Source: Toxotes chatareus (Eukaryota > Chordata > Actinopteri > Toxotidae). From it: 64,000 nt of DNA. Made by a program: the position numbers and the translations under genes. Below are positions 11,701 through 22,446 of this stretch, in pieces. The notes beneath the pieces are model-generated. The model saw only the letters and a list, made by a program, of their open reading frames with translations, did not search any database and had not been told where the DNA came from. The stretch spans positions 19,982,972-20,046,971 of the forward strand of contig CM028900.1 of assembly GCA_016801885.1 (NCBI GenBank), read 5' to 3'. How positions within the stretch are numbered: the stretch's first letter is position 1; the number at the start of each line of letters is the position of its first letter.

Positions 11701-13005
11701 CAAACACAAGAAAAACAAATTCTTGAAGTGTCCTGACGTCTGACAAGTCACAGATAACAGCAGACTTTAAAGATGTCCTACCTCCTCATGCTGATGTGAC
11801 AGTCCACCTATATGCCCGGACAGGACAGGGACCTGCAGAGTGGGGGTGGCGGACCCTCCAGGTGCTTCTCTCTTATCTTTATGAGAATGACTGTGCCCGT
11901 GTCTGTGCTCGTGTTTGTGGTCATGGTCATCGGATGGTGGGGGGAGAGGAGAAGGGGTTCTGTTTCGCCCTCGCCGTCCCCTGACCTGTGCTGGATTTCT
12001 GGACTTCTTGATCCGGCTTTCTATCGGGGAAGGAGAGGTCTGTAGCTCCCGAGGGGCTTGGGACGGCTCCAATTGGGCCGAGGGCTCCTGTTCTTGGCTG
12101 ATGGGAGGAATGTCTGTTCCGACCTGTATTTGATGAACATGATTGTGGTCTTGTTCATCATGATCACCGTGCTCATGATCATTGTGGTCATGATCACGGT
12201 GAGGTTGAGAAGTCAGGTCCTTGTGGTTAGACTGCACTTGTACCTGCTCATGTTTGTGCTCTTTGTCATGTGCGTGATCATGGACATGTTTATGATCATG
12301 ATCATCTCTGTCCTGCACATGTCCCTCAGAATGTTTATGGTCACTGTCCTTTACCTTGGTGTGATCATGATCGTGTTCTGCATCATGTCCATGATCGTGA
12401 TCGTGATCATGTTTATGGTCATGCCCTGTCGGTGCACCAGCAGCTGGAACGGCAGCAGTGGTCTGCTGGCTGCACCCTGTGGGAACTCGTTCTGTGTGTG
12501 GATGGTGGGAGCCGAGCTTGGGGTGCAGATGACCGTGCCCGTGGCCATGACCCTGATCAAGGCCTTCAGTGGTGGATGAATGTGAGTGAAGCCCCTCCTG
12601 CATATCCAGCAAATCAAGGTGGGCTACATGGTCATGGCCCAGATCCTCATGATCCACACCCACTACCTTTACTTCCCCCAGACCCAAGCTAAGCAGCAGA
12701 CTCTGAAATCCCTGGAAATCCAGCTGGTCCTTCTGGCCGTAGCGCCTGAACAGCTGCTGGATGTAGAAGCGCTGCTCCTCCTCTAGGGCATCCCCCTGGG
12801 GACTTGCAGAGGCTGGTGACATGGTGGCTCCTCTCACGTACGGCGCCTCCGAAATCTGCAGGTCACTGTGGGCGTGGTTGTGGTCGGCATGGTGATGTCC
12901 ACCGTGCTGATGGCTGTGCCCCTCCCCATGGCAGTGGTTGCACTGATGGAAGAGGAAGGTGAGCACACACAGGAAACAGAACTTGGTGTGCACGTGGACT
13001 CGCAT
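1894..13005 (-). CDS. slc39a10: Zinc transporter ZIP10 (spliced gene, 3' end off the left edge)
   Basis: Seven minus-strand exons join in frame to 751 codons plus one base. Seen: a signal peptide starting MRVHVHTKFCF, a His/Asp-rich ectodomain, the segment LCPALLYQID in the membrane-proximal ectodomain, TM1 to TM4, the metal-site motif HNFSDG (H716, N717, D720) in TM4, and HELPHE (745-750) in TM5. Known of the family: LIV-1 ZIPs import Zn2+ (and some Mn2+) into the cytosol at the plasma membrane, and the TM4/TM5 motifs form the binuclear metal site. The N-terminus and the conserved VDHEDLGHDHV segment match vertebrate ZIP10 rather than ZIP6. Human ZIP10 is 831 residues; this protein would be somewhat longer because about 130 residues (rest of TM5 to TM8) remain to the left of the window. 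All exon junctions are GT-AG with matching phase, and no in-frame stop or frameshift is seen, so the gene looks functional. Confidence 0.95.
2036..2155 (+). repeat. Dispersed teleost repeat fragment
   Basis: The stretch contains TTTCCAGTCTTTATGCTAAG and then GAGAGTGGTATCAATCTCATC and a CTAACTCTTA run. The same order of blocks occurs at about 53305-53460. I recognise it as a short repeat abundant in fish genomes, but I cannot name the family. It ends about 60 bases from the TM5 exon. Confidence 0.7.
2666..2726. repeat. AAAT/AAT compound microsatellite
   Basis: AAAT units flank a central AAT tract on both sides. Confidence 0.9.
2895..2918. repeat. GT microsatellite
   Basis: A GT tract about 26 bases from the donor site of the TM4 exon (on the intron side). 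Confidence 0.9.
2944..3264 (-). CDS. slc39a10: slc39a10 exon encoding the His-rich cytosolic loop and TM4 (residues 618-724)
   Basis: The acceptor CTTCCAG lies at 3265 and the donor ATAG|GTAACA at 2943. The exon is 321 bases. It encodes a polar linker, the histidine loop at about residues 673-690 (alternating His with Gly, Ser or Arg), a Cys-His pair, then EMKDAGIASIAWMVIMGDG and HNFSDGLAI. HNFSDG (H716, N717, D720) is the TM4 half of the ZIP metal site. The exon ends phase 1, matching the next exon's GC GCA GCA start. Confidence 0.94.
3382..3490 (-). CDS. slc39a10: slc39a10 exon encoding the first part of the cytosolic loop (residues 582-618)
   Basis: The acceptor CTCACAG lies at 3491 and the donor GAAG|GTGAGA at 3381. 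The exon is 109 bases and ends phase 1. It encodes GMKKVSEEGKIGRKLSDHKL and then WLHLKPLSE, matching the conserved IGRKLSDHKLN stretch of ZIP10 in the TM3-TM4 loop. Confidence 0.92.
3625..3789 (-). CDS. slc39a10: slc39a10 exon encoding TM3 (residues 527-581)
   Basis: The acceptor (tgttttcag) sits at 3790 and the donor GGG|GTAAGA at 3624. The exon is 165 bases, phase 0 at both ends. It encodes a short polar loop beginning SQGQHDHSEPG, then TM3 (GLTALAGIYLLFIIEHCIGMF) and the basic cytosolic start HYKDQG. The loop is poorer in histidine than in mammalian ZIP10. Confidence 0.93.
4463..4638 (-). CDS. slc39a10: slc39a10 exon encoding TM1 and TM2 (residues 468-526)
   Basis: The acceptor is CTCCAG|TG at 4639 and the donor CAC|GTGAGT at 4462. 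The exon is 176 bases; with the previous exon's 178 it gives 118 whole codons. It encodes the first two membrane helices: a VWVWVWGF start, the SLLSLLGVVLVPI helix, then CFKFLLTFLVALAVGTLSGD and LLHLLPH. A 6.3-kb intron separates it from the previous exon. Confidence 0.94.
4639..10906. other. slc39a10 6.3-kb intron between the CPALL and TM1 exons
   Basis: No coding exon is seen. It holds a CT tract (8559-8578), several long A or T runs, and two candidate regulatory segments: about 7080-7440 (GC-richer, with CCTAATTGG and CTAATGAGG) and about 9780-10030 (CTTGATTAG, TTATTATCATCACC, CCGCCATCAG). The rest is AT-rich sequence with no recognised repeat. Confidence 0.6.
8559..8578. repeat. CT microsatellite
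   Basis: An uninterrupted TC tract of about 20 bases. Confidence 0.85.
10907..11084 (-). CDS. slc39a10: slc39a10 exon encoding the CPALL ectodomain segment (residues 409-468)
   Basis: The acceptor CTCCAG lies at 11090-11085 and the donor CCG|GTAAGA at 10906. The exon is 178 bases and ends phase 1. It encodes CLNLTQLLTYYG, then FTYLCPALLYQIDSRVC, the PAL-motif core typical of LIV-1 ZIP ectodomains. C436 and C448 flank the motif and C409 opens the exon. The strong match to human ZIP10 here is the clearest family evidence outside the membrane domain. Confidence 0.94.
11085..11781. other. slc39a10 intron between the His-rich and CPALL exons
   Basis: About 0.7 kb of AT-rich sequence with no recognised repeat or exon. 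Confidence 0.7.
11782..13005 (-). CDS. slc39a10: slc39a10 first coding exon: signal peptide and His-rich ectodomain (residues 1-408)
   Basis: The start is the ATG at 13005-13003, chosen because its N-terminus matches ZIP10 and because it has A at -3. The acceptor (ttttcgcag) lies just upstream, so the exon itself begins at 13026 with 21 bases of 5'UTR. Residues 1-25 form the signal peptide. Residues 26-47 are His-rich. About residues 62-150 are the conserved helical part ending in VDHEDLGHDHV. Residues 192-289 are a nearly regular His/Asp repeat, and 357-381 a second His-rich and basic patch. The exon ends phase 0 at donor GAG|GTAGGA (11781-11780). The in-frame Met codon further upstream at 13056 lies in the intron and is not the start. 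Confidence 0.93.
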
Positions 13006-16000
13006 TGTCCCCTCACTTCTGGATCCCTGCGAAAACAGAACAGTGAGAACAATCACTATTTTTTCATAAACTGATAAAATGTAGAGAACTTTGTCTTGGT
13101 GGGAATCACTGAGAATGCTCTACTCAAGTGTACATTAACTGTTAGCACCCAAAATCTCAAAATATGTCAAGTAAATAGTAATAAATGTGGCATTACAGAT
13201 TCTTAGTCCACAAAAACACCTTAAGCGACCGAGTAAGCATCATTCACTGTGTTTTTACTGGAGAGTTTATGTTTCTGACTGCTGCTTCGTAGACTTTATA
13301 TGGCACTGTTGACCTCTTCAAGTGGGGTTTGAAACTGAGAATTTTGAAAACAGAAATAGGTTTTTGGATGATTGTTTTTTGGTTCCATCAAATGTCAGGC
13401 AGACAGACTATTTTATGGATGAAAACAGGATTTAGTAAAACTGTGTTTTTTTATGTGTGTTGCTCTGAATTTCTTTAGCCAGTTTTAAAACCACACAGTG
13501 GCTGTGTTAATTTTAACATAGTTGGACCGTTAAGTGACGACGGCAGCTATAACTCTTTGTGATCATGAAGCTGTGCGTGGGAGGGATGTCCAATACAAGG
13601 AGTTATGTTCCACTGCTATGCATTGCATCAGAAAAATAACTGTATCTGTGAAAACACTTTTTTTTGTTGCTTGGAATCATTTCCTTGGAGGGCAGGTGAC
13701 ACTGATTCAATCATCCACTTAAAGTCAACAGTATTACTGAATAATGGACCGGCCCTTGATGAAAGAGAAAAGGACAGTTGGTGAATGTGCCAGTATATTC
13801 TCACACAGTCACATTTAAAATGAGTCATAGTGATGAAGAATAATATAATAACGTGGAGCTGAGTAGAAACTCAAAAATATTATTGGGTAAAAGACAAAAG
13901 GCAAGTGGTAGTTTTTACTTGGACTCTTATGTGGGAGCACTGGAAATAGAAAAAAAGATTCTGAACAGGAAACACTGGTATCAGATTAATCAATTCTGAT
14001 GCCATTAAATCAGTGATCAATACTGGACCTAAAACTGATGAGGGTTTATCAATGATACACTGACGTCTCACGGTGTGAAAGGGTCAGCAATAGTTCACAC
14101 ATAACAATAAAGACACACAAAGAGAATTAGGATAATAAGCCTGCACATCACACATAAAAAAACAACACTGAAACCACCTGAGCTGCTACCTTTAGGTTAG
14201 AAGAACAAATCTAATAACTGAATCTGTAGCACAACAAACTCTCTAGTGAGAATTGTGAAACAAATTGCTTGTTTTCCCCCCACTCTAAAAAGCCTGAAGC
14301 AGCAATACCATTCCAGTCAAATGATCCTCATAAGGTCTCTTGTGAAGCCCGTGGGTGGTTGATGTGCGAGGGGTGGGGGTAAGGGTGGAGAAGAGTAAAG
14401 AGGGGTCAGATGAAGAATACTGCTGGGTAATAATGGTAAGATGACACATGAACACACATACATATGAGGGCATAGATTTGTGTTGCGCAGACCAGAAACA
14501 CTGGGCTAAATGTTAAAAACAAAGAGGGTGATTCTCCTCATGTCAGGAGCAGTAACAAAACACTGTACACTGTAGGCTTGTGGGAGCAACAACAACAATA
14601 AAGACAATAATATAACTGCACTGATTTCTGTCTGGTCACAAACTAGGACGCAAGAAATTGCAAAACAACAACTCAGAGGAAAGGAAACGCAAAAAAAAAG
14701 CGAAATAATATGACGTCAGCCCATTTTAAAAGCGAACATACTGTTGATAAACATACAACACAGAGGTGCTACAGTTTTTTGACGAAGCAAGAAAAGAGCA
14801 ACAATCTATCTACAATGATATTATCCAACAAAAATATTTTAATCCTATGTCGTTTTTTAAATTCTCACAGCTAAGACAAAGCCTTTGTTGAGTCCTCAAA
14901 GCCTTGATCATTGACCAGACGACATCAATAGCTTATCAGCTAATGACTATTTGCTCATTATGAAGTTCCTTCTTCCAATATAATAAGATCAAGAGCTTGT
15001 GTAAAAGTAGCGTTTATCATCAGTTCTTTAAATCACTGGGTGATGTCATGTAATACAGTGGACTCTGTCATAGTCAAAGTGAAAATGTGAACAAGGATTT
15101 TTGCTGTCCCTGAAAATTTCTGTACCAGTTTCATCAAACAAAATTAAAACAGCCACAGCAGATCCAAGGTGCTCACTTTTATAATGCGTCATCCAGGTGA
15201 TAACAACGTGGTGCATTCAGCACTTCAAAGGGCCTTAAACATCGCAAACACATCAAAACCACAACAAAAATAACAAGTTAATTAACACCGACTTCATTCT
15301 AATTTAAAATTACCTTTAGAGACTGGAAGCGAGGCTACTCACCATTGTGTGTGCCCTTGAGTGGAGTGTGAAATTAAATTTGGCCAGGGAGTGAATGACT
15401 CAAGGCTGCAGACGTTAAGTGTGGTTACAAACCTACTTCACGGCTGTCGACAAGACAGTGTTTATAAACAGGAGACGGCAGTGACCTATGAACCTCACAG
15501 CAGATAGGTTGGGGCAAAACCAGGACCCACTTTTAAGAGCACACCCTCTAAGCAACAACAGAGCATGCTGTGTTTTCCTGATTCCAATCTTTGCTGTGCT
15601 GGGCCTTTGATGGAAACAAAAGAATCTCTATTTAGTATGAGAGTTTAATTGTGTGTAACACAAACCTCAATCTAAAAAATAAGCATTACAAATTCATTGT
15701 AAGTGTACCCAGACTTTTTTCTACTTCACTGAATTGAGACTGCGTATTAATTCATTTTCTGCATATATTTCCAACTTAGTTCTCATGAATTAAAAAAAAA
15801 TCTAGCAAACTGTATTACAACTTGAACTGCAGCTCAACTGGTTGTTTCTGTTAAAGGGATGTTAATGCAGGAAACAGCACATTACCTAAACTGATTTCCC
15901 TGAGTTGTCTGTGCTGTAATCACTATTTGTCTCAGCACAAGACAAGTATATAACCCTCTCATTACCTTGTGAAAAGCAATAACGTGGTAACTCACCGTAA

Positions 16001-16744
16001 TACGTTTCCTCCTATGTGGGCCCCCCCGTCCTGCTGCTACTGTATGAGGGGGTTTTCCAACTCTTCTCAAACATGCACTGTGGAAAAATAGAGAAGTGAT
16101 TCATCTATTGACACATTACTGAATACTCTACATTAACTGTGGTAATGTTGTCACAGGAGGTTAGTAATGTGAGTTCTTTTGTCAGCACTTAAAATTTGTA
16201 GAATTTGTCTCCACAGGGAGATCACAGCAACTATAAAGTGCACATTGGGGCGGTCTGCTCTCGATATTTCATTTCCATTTACAGCTTCTGCTACAGTTTT
16301 TAAGCTTACTGTCATTCAGTCTTTGATAAAGTCAAGTAACCTACTGCTACTACAGCACTATTGTCCGAAGGCTAGAGACAGGCCGACGACGCCTTCAAGT
16401 GTTCTCTGGAAAAAAATCAGTTAAGATGACGGGAGTCGACGTGAATGAGCCAAAAAACACAGCTATGACAGCTACGGTAAAAGCCAGCTCACTCATTTCC
16501 TAATGCTTGCCTATTGGTTCACCATGGCGGACCAATGAATGACTTGTAGCTTATTCACAGGAAGGTTTGTGAGAATATTACATTTGTGGAGGTGTTGTCG
16601 TCATTTTGAAGTATTCACACCAGAAGGGTTGTTGCTACTGCTGCAAGTGGAATGCTGGCACAGAACCCTGAGTCTTGCAGGTAGATGCCTGGTCCTATTT
16701 TAAAGCTAGATTTGTCTGCTTAATCAAAATCCCAAGGACTACAT

Positions 16745-17560
16745 CATCATTATTTCAGGCACGACAGCTGCCTATAATACACAGGGAGGAAACCCTGCTG
16801 AGTCCAGCGGTTACTGAACTGCATAAATGCATGGAGGTGGTCTCCAGCTTCAGGTACCTGGGTGTACACATCACCGAGGACCTCACCTGGAACGCCAACA
16901 CATCCTATCTGGTCAGGAAGGCCCACCAGCGCCTCTACTTCCTCAGGAAGCTGCGGCGAGCTGGACTTGGAGGCTCAGTCCTGAGGAGCTTCTACCACTG
17001 TGCAGTGGAGAGCGTCCTCTGCACCTGCATCACTGTGTGGCATGGCAGCTGCACTGCTGCTGAGAGGAAGGCTCTGCAGAGGGTGGTAAAGGCTGCACAG
17101 AGGACTGTGGGGAACAGCCTGCCCACCACCTCAGACCTCTACACAGCACGATGCAGAGGGAGGGCCCTCCGCATCATGAAGGACTCCACTCACCCCTCAC
17201 ATAGTCTCTTCCAACCCCTCCCCTCAGGCAGGCGGCTGAGGAGCATCCGGAGCAGGACCACCAGGCTCAGGAACAGCTTCTTCCCTGAAGCTGTAAGACT
17301 GCTGAACTCTAGCCCTGCCCCGTAGAACCCCCCGACAGCCTTGCACTACAACACTGTCCCACTAAGTGCAATACCTGGCCATTATAGGGCAACATGTTCC
17401 TATAGTGTAATACACGGACTCCTCCTTGCACTACCACTACCTCCTACTTGCACGAGTATTTATGCACATGCTAACTTCGGCCTCCTTACCTTACCTTATC
17501 TATTTTTATCTTATTTGTTAGTTGTTAAATTTGTAAAGTTGTGAATTTTGAATATTTCCA
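16745..17560 (+). mobile_element. 5'-truncated L2-type LINE, 3' end
   Basis: The reading frame 16675-17325 encodes the C-terminal part of a LINE reverse transcriptase: VVSSFRYLGVHITEDLTW, then VRKAHQRLYFLRKLRRAGL, a CITVWHGSC segment, and a C-terminus with GRRLRSIRSRTTRLRNSFFP. These blocks are typical of fish L2-like (Jockey-superfamily) elements. The catalytic core and endonuclease are absent, so the copy is dead on arrival. The 3' region is TTATC-like (about 17490-17520). It lies antisense to slc39a10 in intron 1. The coding part is uninterrupted, so the insertion is fairly young or well preserved. Confidence 0.85.
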
Positions 17561-17575
17561 TTTGTAACCTTAAGA

Positions 17576-17775
17576 TGGCTGCCCGGTTAGCTCAGTTGGT
17601 AGAGCATGAGACTCAACCTCTCAGGGTTGTGGGTTTGAATCCCACTCCAGGTGGCACCACCTCCCATGGGCTCACCACCTGTGGAGGTGCCATAGGACTT
17701 CTGTGCATTGTGAATTGGGCGGGAGCTCCCCCCTGGGCCTGGACCCGGATAAGCGGCAGATGATGACATAACATG
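17576..17775 (+). mobile_element. tRNA-derived SINE with target-site duplication
   Basis: The head starts GCCCGGTTAGCTCAGTTGG and carries an A box (17588-17599) and a B box GGTTTGAATCC (17632-17642). It resembles tRNA-Lys, but the anticodon arm is altered. A GC-rich non-tRNA body follows, ending near CCCGGATAAGCGG. The 200-base element is flanked by a perfect 9-bp direct repeat ACCTTAAGA (17567-17575 and 17776-17784), which defines its ends. It inserted just at the tail of the preceding LINE. Confidence 0.88.
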
Positions 17776-20444
17776 ACCTTAAGACGTGGGCATGAACACA
17801 CAGCGGCTTTGTTTAAGAATTTCACTCACGGCAACCATAAGTTGAGATTTTATATGCGATACTGTCACAGGGTGGGGAAAAGTTTTTCCTGTGGCGACAA
17901 TTTAAGCATAAATCAAAGTGTATGAGGTAAATAATTACTCTTTGTTTATTAATATTCTTTACATTTCCTCTGTTTAATGAAAGGTTTGGTTTTTACTACA
18001 ACTACAACCTGTAAATGTCTTGGAATAGCACACAGACAACTGAATTCCTGAATAAAACTTATATATTATAGATCTTATTTCTGTCAGTTCTGAAACCTTT
18101 ATCTATACATTTCTCCTCCAAAATATTTTCCCATCTCTTTTCCTGCTTGTCGATGACAACAGGAATCTTGTTATTTCTCAAAGGAAAAAAATGCCTTTGG
18201 CCTTAAGCTGCTTCATATGATTCTCACACGACCATACACATCACTCTCATCTCTCTATCAAGCCAGTGTGTTCAAGGGAACAGAAACAGGAATGAAGCAA
18301 AAAAAAATCTGTCTGGTATTTCAAGAAATGGCATTTATATTTACTGTTACAAAACAAGTAGGAAACAAATAATTAAAGTGCTTTGTTTATGCCACTGATC
18401 CTGATCTGATATTTATACTTCTTATACAATACAATACACTCTCAGCCTCATGACAGATGTGGAAGAAAAATAATTAAGCCAATGATGAACTTCTCTGCTA
18501 TGAGACAAATGTAACACTCAAATCAAGTTTTTAAAAAATAGGGTCTAAGCCAACAGTTTACATTGCAAGTTGCTTACTTGCCCAAAACTGATGGTCAGTG
18601 ACGGCTGAAACTCAGACGCCTGCTGCTCTTTGCAAACAAGACACAAGCTATAAATTAGATTTGACACTCTCAGAAAAAATGTTTATAAGTTGAGTTCATT
18701 GTCTTTCACATTAAGTATTTTAATCCAACTTTAAAGACAAATCCCTGTTTAAAATGTGCATGTGGTATCCCAAGCATCAAAACATCATGAGCTCTTGAAT
18801 GTGAAAAATCTTGCAAAGCCGTTTCCCAGGGCTGCGATGGTTACATCAGAAGCTACTAAGCTTACCATTTTTTGATCCATACCCTTAATCTAGGGATCTA
18901 TAGAACTAAAAGCTTTCACTGAGTCCAGAGTGAGGACACAATTTGTTCTTGAGACAGAAAAATAAAAACATGTCAGAGTGGAGGTTTTCTTAGTAAGGCC
19001 TGAGGCGCACAAGAGAGTGCAGATGTCAGCCGCCACATGGACCCAACTCTCAGCAGATGGCCAGTGAGAATCTCAGAGGACAATAATCTGCTGTCATATC
19101 ATGAGACTGAGGAAAGTAAGAGACAAGTGAGACACCTGAGTACATGTGACACGTGACAATCACTGAAGACAGCTAGAGAAATAATACCCTGTGAACTGTA
19201 TTCATCTTACCCATTACTGTTTTCCAGGAATTGATTCGACAACAGTGAAGTGGCACAGTACAGCTGAGCTTAACTGTCCTCAAGAAGCAAAAGCAAGAAT
19301 GTGCTGCGTGTTTACATGCACAGTGCTGTTGTCATAATATGGACAATCATCCACTACAGCTGCAAAACAACCCCACAATGATCAGGGTAGTCATTTTGAC
19401 AGGTCAAACTAGCAATCCTCTGATCAAGACCAGCTATTCTGTGGAATTTGTCATAAGCCGTGTGGTTGGTCTCCTGCAAAATCTCCTGACTCAAGTACCT
19501 GGCATATTCACAGTGATGTAGGAGGCCTTTATCTTTTAACAGCCAGCTCGACATTAGTTCTCGTTGTAGCAGACTCAGCTCAGGTGATGGGGGAAGACAC
19601 ACGTTTCAGAATGAGTAGATCCCAAAATGCCACATTTGTCATCGACCGAATTAGAAGACAAATTAATGGCCAAGAAAAGCCAAACCACTCTTACTCTTGC
19701 AAATTTCCAGCGTCTCCAAACAGCCTTTAACCAGGCTGACATGCCATGTTGTTCAGCAAATACCTTACAAACCAATGTAAACAGGTCGCAAATTCCCTGA
19801 GCCTCTTACAGAGTCAGACAGCACCTTACACGACAACAAATACCAAATCAAACTCAGATTTTGTAGGTCTAAGTCACTGAGTCATTTAGTCAGTGACGCT
19901 GATGGAAGACCGTATATAGTCCTGAATTCTTCAGGTGGAATCAAGGAGTTGCATCACAAAATAGCAAGCGATCGCTGCAGTGAGACGCAGATGCGTGGCT
20001 GATGCTCTGTGGCCTGGAAGCGTATTCATCACAGTGCATAAGACCACAACGCTAGACTAGGTACAGACAAGTAAACAGAACAATCAGCTGTGTCACTGCA
20101 GACATGTCAAAGAAATAACACCTAGAGTGATGCTTACCTCTCGACAGATAATAAGCCAGAAAAGGACCGGAGTTCACACCACACTGGAACCTTCATACGT
20201 AACAGGTTGAGTATTTTGAGAATTCTGAGTCCAGTGACTTTACTAATTTGTACAGGGAGGAGGGGAGCCACAGGCAGGGAATGTGTGTGTGTGATTGACC
20301 AGTCAGGGAGCTGTGTCAAGGATCAACCAGCTGACCAGCTACTCATGGTGTATGTGTGTGGCTACATGTGCACTATTGGTAGGACATTCTGCCCATTTTA
20401 GTATTTTGCCTCGATGTAAATCAGAAACTTGAAAAAAGTGAAAT

Positions 20445-20639
20445 ATGCCAAAATGCCCCATCACGGCCTTCTCCCTGACCTCCTTGTTCATTAAAACTGT
20501 GGAATGTGTTTTAAAAAAACCCCTCTCTAACATTTTACATTACATAATCTACCTAATGCCAGCACAGATCGGTCTTACAGACTTAGCCCGACATCCAAAG
20601 GTATACACTCTGTCTAGTCTTAAACATCAGAAGCAGTGA
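20445..20639 (+). mobile_element. Possible LINE reverse-transcriptase scrap
   Basis: The frame reads MPKCPITAFSLTSLFIKTVE and then VLKKPLSNIL. This loosely resembles the segment of LINE reverse transcriptases that reads RPVALTS with a following ME-RL helix. No further motif follows, and the match is weak. Confidence 0.3.
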
Positions 20640-22221
20640 TTCAAACAAGAAGCTGCAATGTTCCTCATCAGCAAAGTCCTACACTAACAAGGCAGAGACC
20701 ACCAGAACGGACACTATGTGCTGCATTTACATTGTATTTGTTAAAAAATTAAAATGGAGTTCTAAAGGGAAAAACTTATAACACTGGAAAATACTAGAAA
20801 GTATCGCTGGGCTGGTAATGAGATGAAGGGGCAGCAGCAACTGTGTGCGGCCTCTGCTTTTCACAGTTACAATAATACTGCTGATGTAATTTCAGTGTGG
20901 AAAGAACTGCTGGCATTGGAAATATTGATCTTACCAAAATAAAATGAGTAAACAGTGCTCTTGAGCAAGGTGTTGCCTCAGCAGTGTTGGTTCTACTCCA
21001 GACATTAAAAGTTCACTTAAACCTCAGCTTAAAATAGTTGTCTTCAAACATTTGTTCTCATCACACAACAACAGAATCACATCTGCCTGGTCTATCAAGG
21101 TTAGAAAAATATGACGGTCAATATAACTATCAATAAAATACAAAGGTAGGAGGGCAGCTTTTTTGCATAAACAGCTGTAGTGTGGGAATAGTGTTACATG
21201 TGGAGCAGACTGTGAACGCTAAAACAAATAGACCAGTCAGGTCTATGTTTATAAAATTCTCTTTAGAAACCCGCACCTGGAAGTAACAGTGACTTTCAGG
21301 GTGAGGGTTTGTACTGTAACGTTCAAGGTGGGGTTAAATTTTTTTTAAAAAGGGAAAAAAAAGCCCCATGTTTGAAAGATGAAAACGGATCTCTAATTCC
21401 GGACTGGTTTTTGTCTATGAGACCCTGAGGACACTGACATGGAGTGAAAAGACAAATGTATGCAAGAAATCATTTTAGCTCAACAAAAATGTTGAATGAG
21501 GCCCTAACCTTACCAGGCTTACGAGGCATTACACTGTTGTATAGATTTTCAACAACAACATGAGACTGGAATCAGAGGTTACACAGTAATATCAGTGAAC
21601 AAATCGCCAAAGGTCATTTTTAACTAATTATATTGCAGGACAACTCTTATACAAAAAAGTGGCATACTGATTAACATAGAGTCTATAAATAATATTCAGC
21701 CATTTACAAGAAAGATCAGCAAAGGCTAATTTTATGGTAATTTAAAGTTTGTTTAATTACATCAGTGTTTGTGAGGTCATTCTTGTATTTTAGGGTTGAT
21801 TTCAGCATCAGTGTAACTGTGCCCTTACACTGTAGCTTTGTTCACAGATGACTGTTTTTGTTTTCTTTATAACCCAGTGTAATCCAGAAATAAGAGCCAA
21901 AACCTCCTGTAAACAGTTACAGTTTTCTGTCCACATACAGTAAGCCTACTTTAGATGTTTAGCAAGCAAAGCCGAGACCAAAACACAATTTCAGCAACAA
22001 TTCAAGACAGTGTGTTTGAATACGAAAAACAACTATAATACACAGAACGCCTCAGTCACACAACTGTACATCTTGGGATGTAAATCTTGTGATCTTTGGA
22101 TGTTTACCACATTACAAAGTCAACACTTATTCATTTAGCACTGCAAGCGTTTTTAAATGCACAATGACATGATGGAAGTCTATGCATAATAGCTTTACGC
22201 TATACTTTCACTATTAATCAC

Positions 22222-22446
22222 GTGAACATGGACAGAACTTTCACGGACTTTACACAGTATGTAGGCTGCCCCACCCGTGAAAACAAGACTCTGGACTTAT
22301 TGTATGCTAATGCACAGGAAGCATACAGTGCCACTGCCCTCCCCCCCCTTGGCAGGTCTGACCACAACCTGGTCTTGCTGTCTCCTAAGTATGTCTCTAT
22401 GGTCAGGAGGACGCCTGTGTCCCAACAAGCCGTGGGTAACCAGTGA
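22222..22446 (+). pseudogene. LINE endonuclease C-terminal remnant
   Basis: The frame contains CPTRENKTLDLLYANAQEAY and GRSDHNLVLLSPKY. The SDH motif is the conserved C-terminal signature of apurinic-endonuclease-like LINE endonucleases. The N-terminal catalytic part is missing, and the frame runs out about 45 bases after SPKY. Confidence 0.8.

Noticed and set aside
12058..12579. A 173-codon plus-strand open frame rich in Met, Val and Ile that looks like a membrane protein
   Set aside because: It is the antisense of the His/Asp repeat of slc39a10: CAT, CAC and GAT codons read backwards give ATG, GTG and ATC. No independent evidence of a gene.
13006..13056. Upstream in-frame Met at 13056 as the slc39a10 start
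   Set aside because: It lies on the intron side of the acceptor at 13027. The Met at 13005 matches the ZIP10 N-terminus.
17581..17652. A tRNA gene
   Set aside because: A and B boxes are present, but the anticodon arm does not fit, and the sequence is the head of a 200-base SINE bounded by a target-site duplication.
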